Of a DNA stretch of 12,094 nt, positions 1 through 6,523 are shown in pieces (positions within the stretch are counted from its first letter, which is position 1; every line of letters starts with the position of its first letter). Source of the stretch: an uncultured Prevotella sp. Its GTDB lineage: Bacteria > Bacteroidota > Bacteroidia > Bacteroidales > Bacteroidaceae. The DNA lies in NCBI GenBank assembly GCA_900770515.1, contig CAAHDP010000309.1, positions 1-12,094 on the forward strand, read 5' to 3'. The position numbers and the translations under genes are program-made. The notes beneath the pieces are model-generated. The model had not been told where the DNA came from and ran no database searches. It worked only from the letters and a program-made list of their open reading frames with translations.

Positions 1-13
1 AAACTTTTATATA

Positions 14-263
14 ACTGAACTTTCGCAAGTTTTGCCCACACGCCCTGAAAGGGCAGCAGCTCCTAGCCCAGGGCATCGCCCTGGGTTATTACGGACGCAA
101 ACCTGTCGCCCTGTAAGGGCAAAAGCTTTAAAACTCCAGGCAAGACATAAGGCTTTTGCCCTTACAGGGCGCCTTGCTGATTGCCATCATACCCAGGGCG
201 ATGCCCTGGGCTAGGAGCTTTTGGGCCTTCAGCCCGTACTTAAGCCACATTCGAAAGTTCAGT
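14..263. repeat. 250-bp nested palindromic element, MITE-like
   Basis: The termini are perfect 12-bp inverted repeats (14-25 and 252-263), flanked on both sides by ATA (11-13 and 264-266), a possible target duplication. Inside are a perfect 29-bp inverted repeat (58-86 with 191-219) and a perfect 20-bp inverted repeat (107-126 with 152-171). All three pairs share one centre near position 139, so the element is a single long imperfect palindrome. Each 29-bp arm also contains its own dyad (cccagggc / gccctggg), and small hairpins sit at 42-54 and 223-235. No credible coding sequence lies inside it. The structure suggests a non-autonomous transposable or REP-type intergenic element; mobility is inferred only. 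Confidence 0.8.
107..171. repeat. Central REP-like hairpin of the element
   Basis: A 20-bp perfect stem (107-126 with 152-171) encloses a 25-nt loop. The core cgccctgtaa...ttacagggcg recurs in the hairpin at 11948-12002, and a relative (cgccctgaaa...tttcagggcg) recurs at 4507-4566. It therefore seems to be a repeat unit of this genome that also exists outside the larger element. Confidence 0.7.
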
Positions 264-275
264 ATAAACTATTAA

Positions 276-473
276 TTATCCTCCGCAGAAAGCTTTCACA
301 ATCACGATGTCTGCGCCCTCCTGGATGAGATGGTTTTCCCATTCATCACGTGGTACCATTTCATTACTGATGGCTACAGCGCAGCCTGTAGCAGGAAGGT
401 CGAGTTCCTGAGCAAGTTCCTTTACGTTCTTTGCCTGAGTTTCTGTCTCTTTGTTGTTGATAGTTACTTTCAT
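276..473 (-). CDS. thiS: ThiS sulfur carrier protein (thiamine biosynthesis)
   Basis: This 65-residue protein matches the ThiS family in size (about 65-70 residues) and in its ubiquitin-like pattern. It begins MKVTINNKE, has a central hydrophobic segment (CAVAISNEMV, about 31-40), and ends in CGG, so it carries the C-terminal Gly-Gly. In the known pathway, ThiF adenylates this tail, it is converted to a thiocarboxylate, and it gives sulfur to ThiG to build the thiazole ring of thiamine in the cytoplasm. The TPP riboswitch upstream on the same strand supports the call independently. The other thi genes expected downstream (thiE, thiG, thiC, thiH in many Bacteroidales) would lie beyond the left edge, on the other side of the palindromic element. 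The start has no clear Shine-Dalgarno, as is normal in Bacteroidota. Confidence 0.93.
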   Translation of the reverse strand: MKVTINNKETETQAKNVKELAQELDLPATGCAVAISNEMVPRDEWENHLIQEGADIVIVKAFCGG

Positions 474-611
474 AACAGTTCGTTTTTATGATGATATTCA
501 TCATGGGAAAAGAAAGATGTTTATCTTTCGCCATCAATGATAATCATCGTTGTTTACTCCTATAATAATATGTAATCAACACGGAGAACTGTTCTTGAGA
601 AAGTCCGGTAT
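474..611 (-). promoter_or_regulatory. Long structured 5' leader of thiS
   Basis: About 140 nt separate the riboswitch-linked hairpin from the thiS start, with no credible gene on either strand. Small dyads are visible: 488-494 with 498-504 (perfect 7 bp around TAT), 512-518 with 523-529 (perfect 7 bp, 4-nt loop), and an imperfect one near 535-552. In RNA from the minus strand they would form a row of short hairpins just before the start codon. They may affect translation or RNA stability, but no function can be assigned from sequence alone. Confidence 0.4.
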
Positions 612-656
612 GAATAAAGCCCCTAATCCTAGCAGAAGTTGCACGGAATAGGGGCT
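612..656 (-). terminator. Terminator-like hairpin downstream of the TPP aptamer
   Basis: Reading the minus strand, positions 656-645 (agcccctattcc) pair with 629-618 (ggattaggggct) in a 12-position stem with one T-T mismatch and a 15-nt loop. TTTATT follows at once. The position, between aptamer and gene, fits the expression platform of a riboswitch that controls transcription. The U tract is short and interrupted, so efficiency is uncertain. No anti-terminator strand was worked out, and control at the level of translation remains possible. Confidence 0.55.
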
Positions 657-674
657 CTATCATGATAAGCTTAT

Positions 675-755
675 ATCGAATCCCTGCGACAGCATTATCT
701 GTGTCAGGTTCAATGGGTATAATCTCAGCCGAATTTTCAGCACCCCGTGATAATC
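675..755 (-). ncRNA. TPP riboswitch (THI element)
   Basis: On the minus strand the conserved THI-box blocks occur in order: acggggtgc, then ctgaga, then accc followed by gaacctga, then ataatgc, and finally gcaggga. This is the aptamer that binds thiamine pyrophosphate. It lies directly downstream of a promoter and upstream of thiS, so high thiamine pyrophosphate should lower expression of the thiS operon. The order, spacing and conservation of these blocks make the assignment secure; the exact ends of P1 are approximate. Confidence 0.95.
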
Positions 756-760
756 GTTCG

Positions 761-791
761 CAAAAGTAATGATATTCTTGGAAAGGAGCAA
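761..791 (-). promoter_or_regulatory. Promoter of the thiS operon
   Basis: On the minus strand, TACTTTTG (768 to 761) fits the Bacteroidota -7 box TAnnTTTG. A TTG (791 to 789) lies exactly 20 bp upstream, matching the -33 element. Transcription would start near 755, right at the beginning of the TPP aptamer, which supports the call. Confidence 0.7.
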
Positions 792-891
792 GAAAGGTGG
801 TTGATTTTTAGGTAATATTAACGGTAGAAGGATAAAAGGTCATACCTTATTGAAATAAATGAGAATTTTTGTTTAGTTTTTTGTTGAATTA

Positions 892-923
892 TTTGGTGGT
901 TTCAGCAAGATATATTAAATTTG
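892..923 (+). promoter_or_regulatory. Promoter of the M48-NfeD-SPFH-epimerase operon
   Basis: TTTG at 892-895 and TAAATTTG at 916-923 are separated by 20 bp, a very good fit to the Bacteroidota sigma-ABfr promoter. The predicted start near 930 leaves a short leader of about 27 nt before the metalloprotease start at 957. No comparable promoter was seen in the gaps between the next three genes, so this one may serve all four. Confidence 0.75.
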
Positions 924-956
924 CAGTGTAAATATTTTAAAAAGTTATAGGTAAAA

Positions 957-1835
957 ATGAAAAGTATTAAAATGATGGCTTTGACAGCAGTTACAATTCT
1001 TGCGCTGTCATCTTGTGGTACCACTCAGCAGGTACCTCTTACAGGTAGAACTCATCGCATCTCTGTATCCGATGAGCAGGTCTTGAGTTTGTCTAATCAG
1101 GAATACACCAAATATATGGCTTCGGCTAAAAAGTCGACAAACGCTGCCAATACTGCCATGGTGCAGCGTGTAGGTAAAAAGTTGGCTAATGCTGTAGAAA
1201 CTTACCTGAAGAATAATGGCTTTGCCAATGATGTGAAGAATTATGCATGGGAGTTTAATCTCGTACAAGATAAAAACGTCAATGCATTTTGTATGCCTGG
1301 CGGTAAAATCGTTGTTTTCGAAGGTTTGTTACCTTATACTCAGAATGAGACTTGTCTGGCTATTGTGTTAGGTCATGAAATTGCGCATGCCGTGGCTAAG
1401 CATAGTGCCGAGCAGTTGAGTAAGCAGCAGAACCAGCAGGTAGGTACTGCCATTGTGGGTAGTGTGTTGAATCAGGCTGTAGGTAATGGCGTTGGCGATG
1501 TGGCTAGTGCCGTAGCCGGACAGTATTTCTCTTTCCGCAACTTGAAATATTCCCGTGACAACGAGACTGAGGCTGATTACATGGGACTTATCTTTGCTGC
1601 CATGGCAGGTTACGACCCTCAGCAGGCAATTCCATTCTGGCAGCGCATGTCGCAAGGTAAGAGCGCCAACCAGAGTGATATCTTCAGTGATCACCCTTCG
1701 GACGCCAAGCGTATTGCTGCTCTTCAGAAGGAAATGCCAGAGGCTTTGAAGTATTACAAGCCGGCTACTTCTACCTCCAAGACAGTGAAGACCATGAAGG
1801 TGTCAACCAAGAAAACAACTAAAAGAAGAAAGTAG
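957..1835 (+). CDS. M48-family zinc metalloprotease, lipoprotein
   Basis: A 292-residue exported metallopeptidase. Residues 1-20 form a lipoprotein signal peptide ending in the lipobox LSSC, with C20 as the lipidated cysteine. The zinc motif HEIAH is at 140-144 (H140 and H144 as ligands, E141 as catalytic base). The third ligand is most likely E203 in NETEADYMG, the E-x-x-A-D pattern of M48 enzymes. The SDHPSDAKRI segment (244-253) is the usual C-terminal M48 signature, and the tail is Lys/Thr-rich. Relatives such as LoiP/BepA-type M48 lipoproteins degrade or repair damaged envelope proteins in the periplasm. It is the first gene of the operon, 22 bp before an NfeD-like gene. Its grouping with NfeD and SPFH proteins suggests membrane-protein quality control. 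The exact substrate is unknown, and sorting to inner or outer membrane cannot be settled here. Confidence 0.92.
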   Translation: MKSIKMMALTAVTILALSSCGTTQQVPLTGRTHRISVSDEQVLSLSNQEYTKYMASAKKSTNAANTAMVQRVGKKLANAVETYLKNNGFANDVKNYAWEFNLVQDKNVNAFCMPGGKIVVFEGLLPYTQNETCLAIVLGHEIAHAVAKHSAEQLSKQQNQQVGTAIVGSVLNQAVGNGVGDVASAVAGQYFSFRNLKYSRDNETEADYMGLIFAAMAGYDPQQAIPFWQRMSQGKSANQSDIFSDHPSDAKRIAALQKEMPEALKYYKPATSTSKTVKTMKVSTKKTTKRRK

Positions 1836-1857
1836 TATTCACTAAATATTAACAACT

Positions 1858-2310
1858 ATGATGGATTATATCTCACAAAATCTTTGGCTATTTTGGACAG
1901 TAATCATGTTCATCTGCCTTATCTTGGAGTTGTCTTCGGGCGATTTCTATGTCACGTGCTTTGCCATTGGTGCTTTGATCAGTATTCCTGTGGCCGTAAT
2001 GGATGCTCCGTTTTGGATACAGGTGGTGGTATGGGCCGTTTGCTCTGTGTTGAGCATTCTCTTGATTAGACCCCATCTTGTGAAGGCAATAAGACATGGG
2101 GCAGATAACAGAAAGAGCAATTATGATGCTTTGGCTGGGCAGATTGGAGAAGTGAGTGAGACCATCGTGGCTGGCGGTTTCGGACGCGTGAAACTTGATG
2201 GCGATGACTGGAAGGCACAGGCTCCTGATTGTACTGAAGACTTGCAGGTGGGTCAGCGAGTAAGGGTGCTGGGACATGAGTCTATCATCCTGAAAGTAGA
2301 AAAAGCCTAA
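1858..2310 (+). CDS. NfeD-like membrane protein
   Basis: A 150-residue protein with three hydrophobic segments (about 8-27, 30-48 and 52-71) followed by a soluble C-terminal domain (about 92-148; ALAGQIGEVSETI, GRVKLDGDDWKA, VGQRVRVLGHESIILKVEK) that fits the NfeD OB fold. The ClpP-like protease domain of long NfeD proteins is absent, so this is the short type. In known systems, short NfeD proteins pair with SPFH/stomatin proteins through the OB domain, and the next gene encodes one. The two adjacent ATG codons at 1858 and 1861 are equally possible starts. The gap to the SPFH gene is 68 bp, with no clear promoter in it. Confidence 0.9.
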   Translation: MMDYISQNLWLFWTVIMFICLILELSSGDFYVTCFAIGALISIPVAVMDAPFWIQVVVWAVCSVLSILLIRPHLVKAIRHGADNRKSNYDALAGQIGEVSETIVAGGFGRVKLDGDDWKAQAPDCTEDLQVGQRVRVLGHESIILKVEKA

Positions 2311-2378
2311 TCCTTCATTTCTGGAAAAATATGTTTTAAAATAGAAATCATTATTATTCACTTAATATCATAAACGTC

Positions 2379-3329
2379 ATGAACATAGGAATTTATGTGC
2401 TTGCGGCTCTCGTATTGCTCGCACTTGTCGTGGTTAAGAAAACCATTGTTATCATCCCTCAGAGTGAAACGAAAATCATTGAGCGTCTGGGACGTTATTA
2501 CGCCACATTGAAGCCAGGTATCAATATCATCATTCCTTTTATCGATCACGCCAAGGAAATCGTGGCTATGAGAAATGGAAGATATACTTATACCAACAGC
2601 ATTGATCTTCGTGAACAGGTATATGATTTCGACCGACAGAATGTGATTACTAAGGATAATATCCAGATGCAGATTAATGCCTTGCTGTATTTCCAGATTG
2701 TAGACCCATTCAAGAGTGTATATGAAATCAACAATTTGCCAAATGCTATCGAGAAGTTGACTCAGACCACACTTCGTAATATCATAGGTGAGATGGAATT
2801 GGACCAGACCCTGACCTCTCGTGATACCATCAATACCAAACTTCGTGCGGTATTGGATGATGCCACCAATAAGTGGGGTATCAAGGTGAACCGTGTAGAG
2901 TTGCAGGATATTACTCCACCGGAAAGTGTATTGCAGGCAATGGAGAAGCAGATGCAGGCAGAACGTAACAAGCGTGCCACCATTCTTACCTCTGAAGGTG
3001 AGAAAGAGAAGCAGCGTCTACTTTCTGAGGGTGAGAAGGCTGCCATCGTCAACAAGGCAGAGGCTGCCAAACAGCAGGCTATCCTCAGAGCTGAAGGTGA
3101 GGCAACAGCCCGTATCCGCAAGGCAGAGGCAGAGGCTATTGCCATTCAGAAGATTACAGAAGCGGTAGGACAGAGTACAAATCCTGCTAACTATCTCCTT
3201 GCTCAGAAGTATATTGCCATGATGCAGGAAGTGGCTCAGGGTAAGGATAATAAGGTGGTTTACCTGCCTTATGAGGCTACTAATCTGATGGGGTCTATTG
3301 GTGGTATCAAAGATTTGTTTAAAGGTTGA
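2379..3329 (+). CDS. SPFH/Band 7 (stomatin, QmcA-like) membrane protein
   Basis: A 316-residue protein with an N-terminal membrane anchor (about 4-20), then a Band 7/SPFH domain (about 26-185; IIPQSETKIIERLGRY, LKPGINIIIPF, VELQDITPPESV). A charged Ala/Glu/Lys-rich helical segment follows (about 185-265; AERNKRATILTSEGEKEKQ onward), then the YLPYE segment near the C terminus that is typical of QmcA/stomatin relatives. Such proteins form large membrane-bound oligomers that organise microdomains and gate access of proteases to membrane substrates. Partnership with the NfeD-like protein upstream is well established for this family. The link to the M48 protease two genes upstream is inferred from order. 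The gene is complete and of normal length. Confidence 0.93.
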   Translation: MNIGIYVLAALVLLALVVVKKTIVIIPQSETKIIERLGRYYATLKPGINIIIPFIDHAKEIVAMRNGRYTYTNSIDLREQVYDFDRQNVITKDNIQMQINALLYFQIVDPFKSVYEINNLPNAIEKLTQTTLRNIIGEMELDQTLTSRDTINTKLRAVLDDATNKWGIKVNRVELQDITPPESVLQAMEKQMQAERNKRATILTSEGEKEKQRLLSEGEKAAIVNKAEAAKQQAILRAEGEATARIRKAEAEAIAIQKITEAVGQSTNPANYLLAQKYIAMMQEVAQGKDNKVVYLPYEATNLMGSIGGIKDLFKG

Positions 3330-3360
3330 TTTTTTAATAAACGATACTTTATTATAAAAA

Positions 3361-4473
3361 ATGAGTAAGAATATATGTATTGTAGCTGGTGCCAGACCAA
3401 ATTTTATTAAGGTAGCACCTGTTATCAGAGCAATTCGCAATGCCCAGAAGTCGGGCGTTGATGTAGAATATCAATTGGTTTATACAGGAAGAAAGGATGA
3501 TCCAACACTGGAATCTTCACTCTTTTCAGACTTGGATATTCAGAGTCCTGACGTTTTCCTTGAGGTGGATTGCGAGAATATGAATGAGTTGACGGGTATG
3601 GTAATGGCTCAGTTCGAGCGTTATCTTCAGGATCATCCTACTGATGTAGTTATCGTTGTTGATGACCTGGCTTCTACTATGGCTGTTGCTATCGTTACCA
3701 AGAAGCAGGGCGTTCAGTTGGCTCATATTGCTGCAGGAACCCGCAGTTTTGATATTACGATGCCAAAGGAAATCAATCGTCTTGTGATAGATGGTCTTTC
3801 GGACATTCTCTTTACCGCTGGAATTTCCAACAATAGTATAGCCAACAAAGAGGGAGCTGAGCTTTCCAAGGTTTATATGGTAGGTAATGTGCTTATCGAC
3901 AATATCCGATTCCTGCAGCAGCGTATGAAGTGTCCTGCGGTGATGGATGAGTTGCATCTGGAAGAAGGCAAGTATATGGTGCTGACCTTGAACCGCAAGG
4001 CGATAGTTAATAACATTGATGAGATGAAGAGTCTTATCACGGTTATTGATTCCGTGGCTCGAAAGGCAGGCATCAAGGTGGTTGCTCCATTGCGTGGCAA
4101 GGCTTTGGGTTTCGTTCTGGCATTCAAGGCTTATCAGGATGTTGCCGATCATCAGTCGGGCATTATGGTGATACAGCCTCAGGGTTATCTTGAATTCTCA
4201 TATCTTACCGCTCATGCGATGGGCGTCATTACAGATTCCGGTAATGTGGCAGAGGAAGCAACTTTCAATGGAGTGCCTTGCATTACGCTCAACAGCTATA
4301 CAGAGCACATGGAGACAGTAACAGTGGGTACCAACGAACTGGTGGCAGAAGACCCTGAAAAATTGCAGAGTGCGATGGAAAAAATATTGAATGGTGAATG
4401 GAAAAAGGCAGGTATTCCTGACAGATGGGACGGTAGATCCGCAGAACGCATCGTTCAGATTCTTGCAGAATAA
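3361..4473 (+). CDS. Divergent UDP-GlcNAc 2-epimerase-fold protein
   Basis: A 370-residue protein of full length for the non-hydrolysing UDP-N-acetylglucosamine 2-epimerase (WecB) family. Family landmarks include GARPNFIKVAPVI (10-22, for GTRPEAIK), VGNVLIDNI (174-182) and TDSGNVAEEA (291-300), with R140 in the PKEINR segment. Compared from memory with E. coli WecB, D95 is kept (D102), but E117 of HVEAG becomes A124, E131 of PEEANR becomes K136, and H213 of GHRRE becomes N211. These are residues tied to catalysis or UDP binding, so ordinary epimerase activity is doubtful. It may be a pseudoenzyme, may bind a different nucleotide sugar, or may catalyse another reaction. It is the last gene of the operon, 31 bp after the SPFH gene and before a strong terminator. 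No sugar-biosynthesis neighbours are visible. Confidence 0.8.
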   Translation: MSKNICIVAGARPNFIKVAPVIRAIRNAQKSGVDVEYQLVYTGRKDDPTLESSLFSDLDIQSPDVFLEVDCENMNELTGMVMAQFERYLQDHPTDVVIVVDDLASTMAVAIVTKKQGVQLAHIAAGTRSFDITMPKEINRLVIDGLSDILFTAGISNNSIANKEGAELSKVYMVGNVLIDNIRFLQQRMKCPAVMDELHLEEGKYMVLTLNRKAIVNNIDEMKSLITVIDSVARKAGIKVVAPLRGKALGFVLAFKAYQDVADHQSGIMVIQPQGYLEFSYLTAHAMGVITDSGNVAEEATFNGVPCITLNSYTEHMETVTVGTNELVAEDPEKLQSAMEKILNGEWKKAGIPDRWDGRSAERIVQILAE

Positions 4474-4506
4474 TCCTTAGAAGAAAGGGGATTCATATAG
4501 CATGGT

Positions 4507-4570
4507 AAAGCGCCCTGAAAAGGCAGAAGCATTGATACTTAATGCTCTTGCTTTTTCAGGGCGCTTTTTT
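4507..4570 (+). terminator. Strong intrinsic terminator between convergent genes
   Basis: A 15-bp outer stem (4507-4521 with 4552-4566) continues into an imperfect inner stem and is followed by a T-rich run (4564-4576). It ends the epimerase-fold operon. On the minus strand the same hairpin is followed only by TTTA, so it may act weakly in that direction. The stop codon of the convergent gene begins at 4570, so the two transcripts meet inside this structure. The stem core resembles the repeats at 107-171 and 11948-12002. Confidence 0.88.
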
Positions 4571-5493
4571 TATTTTGCTGTATTATTTGGCGTAGGGTAA
4601 TCGTATTTCTTGAAATATGAAGGAGTTTTGTTGTCGTACCAGATGCCTTCTACATTCAGGCCGATAGAGAATGTTTTTTTATCGTTTGTGTATCTGATGC
4701 CTCCACCTAATACGTTGGCTCCCGGAACTCCCATGCCATAGCCTCCCGGCATAATGCCGTGGCTCCAATAACCTGGATGCATTCCAAAACCATAAGGCCC
4801 GTAGCCGTATGCGCCATAACCGTATGGACCGTACCCGGCATATCTGCCATAGATTGTGTTGTAATTATTGGCAACGCTCAGTTGACCATATACGTAAGCC
4901 TCCCAATTCTTGTTGATTTTATATCCTAGAATGCCATAGAGACCACCGTCATGATAACTGTCGCCACCATAATTGGTATTTGTAAGATAAACACCCAATG
5001 CCATCCATAACCTTTCGTCCTTACTGAGTGGCGTAAGATAGGTGGCATCTATCGTCTGGGTAAAACCGCCACGATGAGGCGCATGTTTGCCGAAGGTGGC
5101 AAAGGCAGAAAGATCAACCGACATATTGAGTCCTTTATGAAGTCCCCAACCGTAATCTCCCCATCCATATCCGTAATTGTTCGGGGTAAGATTGGAAAAA
5201 CAATGATTTGTCTGAAGGCTATCTTGTGCAGAATAGTATGTTGCCGTTGGAGCAAGTCCGTTGGCAGTGGATTCGTTATTGATATGTTTTAACGGAACGT
5301 AGGAGTTCTGCATAGGTTTCCCACTATAAATCATCTTTTTGCCATCCTGTAGAATGGTATCGCCTGGCAAGATCCAATCTTCACGGGGGCTGTCAAGGCT
5401 ATGCAAAGGCCCAAAACTGATTTGTTGGGCGTATGCATGGGTCATCATCAGACAGGCTGACATGAAGAGGATATATAGTCTTTTCTTATTCAT
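4570..5493 (-). CDS. Secreted Gly/Tyr-rich probable outer-membrane barrel protein
   Basis: A 307-residue protein not recognised as a named family. It has a clear signal peptide (basic MNKKR, hydrophobic core, probable cut after AYA at 22). Residues 122-215 and 261-290 alternate polar and hydrophobic/aromatic residues, as in beta strands of outer-membrane barrels (for example GLNMSVDLSAFATF, RLWMALGVYLTNTNY, NWEAYVYGQLSVANN, KTFSIGLNVEGIWYDN). Between them is a low-complexity stretch (216-258) of GY, GPYGYG and GYGMG units, which would form an extracellular loop or insert. A smaller Tyr/Gly/Trp patch lies at 106-120. No lipobox or catalytic motif was seen. It has its own promoter region, divergent from the cyclophilin gene. 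A role in adhesion or surface display is only a guess. Confidence 0.75.
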   Translation of the reverse strand: MNKKRLYILFMSACLMMTHAYAQQISFGPLHSLDSPREDWILPGDTILQDGKKMIYSGKPMQNSYVPLKHINNESTANGLAPTATYYSAQDSLQTNHCFSNLTPNNYGYGWGDYGWGLHKGLNMSVDLSAFATFGKHAPHRGGFTQTIDATYLTPLSKDERLWMALGVYLTNTNYGGDSYHDGGLYGILGYKINKNWEAYVYGQLSVANNYNTIYGRYAGYGPYGYGAYGYGPYGFGMHPGYWSHGIMPGGYGMGVPGANVLGGGIRYTNDKKTFSIGLNVEGIWYDNKTPSYFKKYDYPTPNNTAK

Positions 5494-5542
5494 TGTATAT
5501 TGTTTTTTATAAATTCTTTACTCAGATTCCTGAAATCCCAGA

Positions 5543-5578
5543 TTCAGAATGCCATGACCGTCATGTAATTCTACTGAA
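5543..5578. promoter_or_regulatory. Imperfect dyad upstream of the Gly/Tyr-rich gene
   Basis: The centre is catgac-c-gtcatg (5553-5565). It is extended by gaat/attc (5547-5550 with 5568-5571) and by ttca/tgaa (5543-5546 with 5575-5578, across a 3-nt bulge). It lies between the predicted minus-strand promoter and the start at 5493, so it could be a leader hairpin or a site for a dimeric regulator. Confidence 0.4.
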
Positions 5579-5590
5579 AAGCAAGAAATA

Positions 5591-5624
5591 AGACGTAAAG
5601 TTGTATTTCAGACGCAAAGTTATA
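5591..5624. repeat. 15-bp direct repeat in the divergent promoter region
   Basis: Positions 5591-5605 and 5610-5624 match at 13 of 15 bases, with a period of 19 bp, roughly two helical turns. The second copy contains the likely minus-strand -7 box. The pair could be a duplicated promoter or a tandem regulator site. Confidence 0.45.
5615..5622 (-). promoter_or_regulatory. Minus-strand -7 box for the Gly/Tyr-rich gene
   Basis: On the minus strand this reads TAACTTTG, an exact TAnnTTTG. No good TTTG lies 19-21 bp upstream (only a TTTC near 5637-5640), so the -33 element is weak. A start near 5608 would give a leader of about 115 nt that contains the dyad at 5543-5578. Confidence 0.5.
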
Positions 5625-5666
5625 AAGAAAGTTTGAGAAACACTCATCTTTTTAGAATAAAATCGT

Positions 5667-5674
5667 TATCTTTG
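5667..5674 (+). promoter_or_regulatory. Plus-strand -7 box for the cyclophilin gene
   Basis: TATCTTTG is an exact TAnnTTTG, identical to the box at 7787-7794 before ftsY. No clear TTTG is found at the usual -33 distance. The predicted start near 5681 leaves about 33 nt before the start codon at 5714. Confidence 0.55.
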
Positions 5675-5713
5675 CACTCGATAACATAAATAAGGGTAAA
5701 AATTGAAGAAAAA

Positions 5714-6490
5714 ATGAAAAAAGTATTCTCTTTATTCACTATTTTGCTCATGATGACTGCAACAGCCGTTCATGCTCAAAATGCAAATATGGGTTCAAAA
5801 GGAAATTTGATGGACAAGGCAGCTCTGGATAGTACCATGCAACTCTTGCCTTGGGAAACTCCTCATGATCCAACCTGTCATCAGGTGATGATCGAAACCA
5901 ATATGGGCAATATTCTTGTGGCGTTATATAATGATACACCGAAGCATAGAGATAACTTTCTGAAACTTGTGAATTCAGGATTTTACAATGGTTGTATCTT
6001 CCAGCGAGTTATCAAGAACTTTATGATACAGGGTGGTGACTATTCGACCCGAAAGGTGACTCCAGGAAAGGTTGAAAAGTTTGACGTAGACTATACAGTG
6101 CCAGCAGAAATCATTTATCCTAAATATTATCACAAACGTGGTCAGCTTTGTGCTGCCCGTGAAGGAGATGATGAAAACCCAACCAAGGCTTCGGCTTCTA
6201 CTGATTTTTATATCACTTGGGGTCGCAATTTCTCTCCTCGTCAAATGGAGTATACCGTCAACAAAATGAAGAACGAGGGTAAGAACTATGCCATTCCTTC
6301 TGAGCAGATTCAGCAAGGATATATGAAGCATGGAGGAGTGCCACATCTCGATAACGGCTATACCGTCTTTGGAGAGGTGCTGGAAGGTTTGGATGTGGTA
6401 GACAAAATTCAGAATGTTGCCACTAACAAAGAAAATAACGACCGACCTTTAGAGGATGTAGTAATCCTCAAGGCTATTCAAGTGAAATAA
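5714..6490 (+). CDS. Periplasmic cyclophilin-type peptidyl-prolyl isomerase
   Basis: A 258-residue protein with a signal peptide (residues 1-21, cut likely after VHA). The cyclophilin domain spans about 57-257. Key segments are NFLKLVNSGFYNGCIFQRVI with R98 (equivalent to human CypA R55), NFMIQGGD (102-109), STDFYIT (162-168, F165 for CypA F113) and HLDNGYTVFGEVLEG (211-225). W121 and H126 of human CypA are replaced by H211 and Y216; loss of that Trp is common in bacterial cyclophilins and usually lowers cyclosporin binding. A 25-40 residue insertion (about 172-208) separates the last two blocks. It probably speeds proline isomerisation while exported proteins fold. The sdaA-type gene follows after 33 bp; the functions do not suggest a shared pathway. 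Confidence 0.93.
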   Translation: MKKVFSLFTILLMMTATAVHAQNANMGSKGNLMDKAALDSTMQLLPWETPHDPTCHQVMIETNMGNILVALYNDTPKHRDNFLKLVNSGFYNGCIFQRVIKNFMIQGGDYSTRKVTPGKVEKFDVDYTVPAEIIYPKYYHKRGQLCAAREGDDENPTKASASTDFYITWGRNFSPRQMEYTVNKMKNEGKNYAIPSEQIQQGYMKHGGVPHLDNGYTVFGEVLEGLDVVDKIQNVATNKENNDRPLEDVVILKAIQVK

Positions 6491-6523
6491 AATCTATAAA
6501 TAACTGAAAAAAACATTATTACG

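Noticed and set aside
32..214. Open frame of 60 codons on the plus strand
   Set aside because: It lies wholly inside the palindromic element, its residues follow the GC-rich repeat arms, and it has no initiation signal or family resemblance.
14..263. CRISPR array or attenuator with palindromic repeats
   Set aside because: The repeats are inverted around one centre, not direct with regular spacers, and no cas gene is nearby.
1888..2361. 157-codon frame antisense to the NfeD gene, and similar long antisense frames at 3526-4152, 6959-7621 and 7910-8587
   Set aside because: Each runs opposite a clearly recognised gene, has no family features, and shows residue use expected from a complementary strand.
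3018..3440. 140-codon minus-strand frame spanning the gap between the SPFH and epimerase-fold genes
   Set aside because: It overlaps two genes in antisense, and its product shows no domain or signal; the 31-bp gap itself holds no feature.
3361..4473. Calling this gene wecB outright
   Set aside because: Three residues important for catalysis in the family appear replaced, so the symbol would overstate the function.
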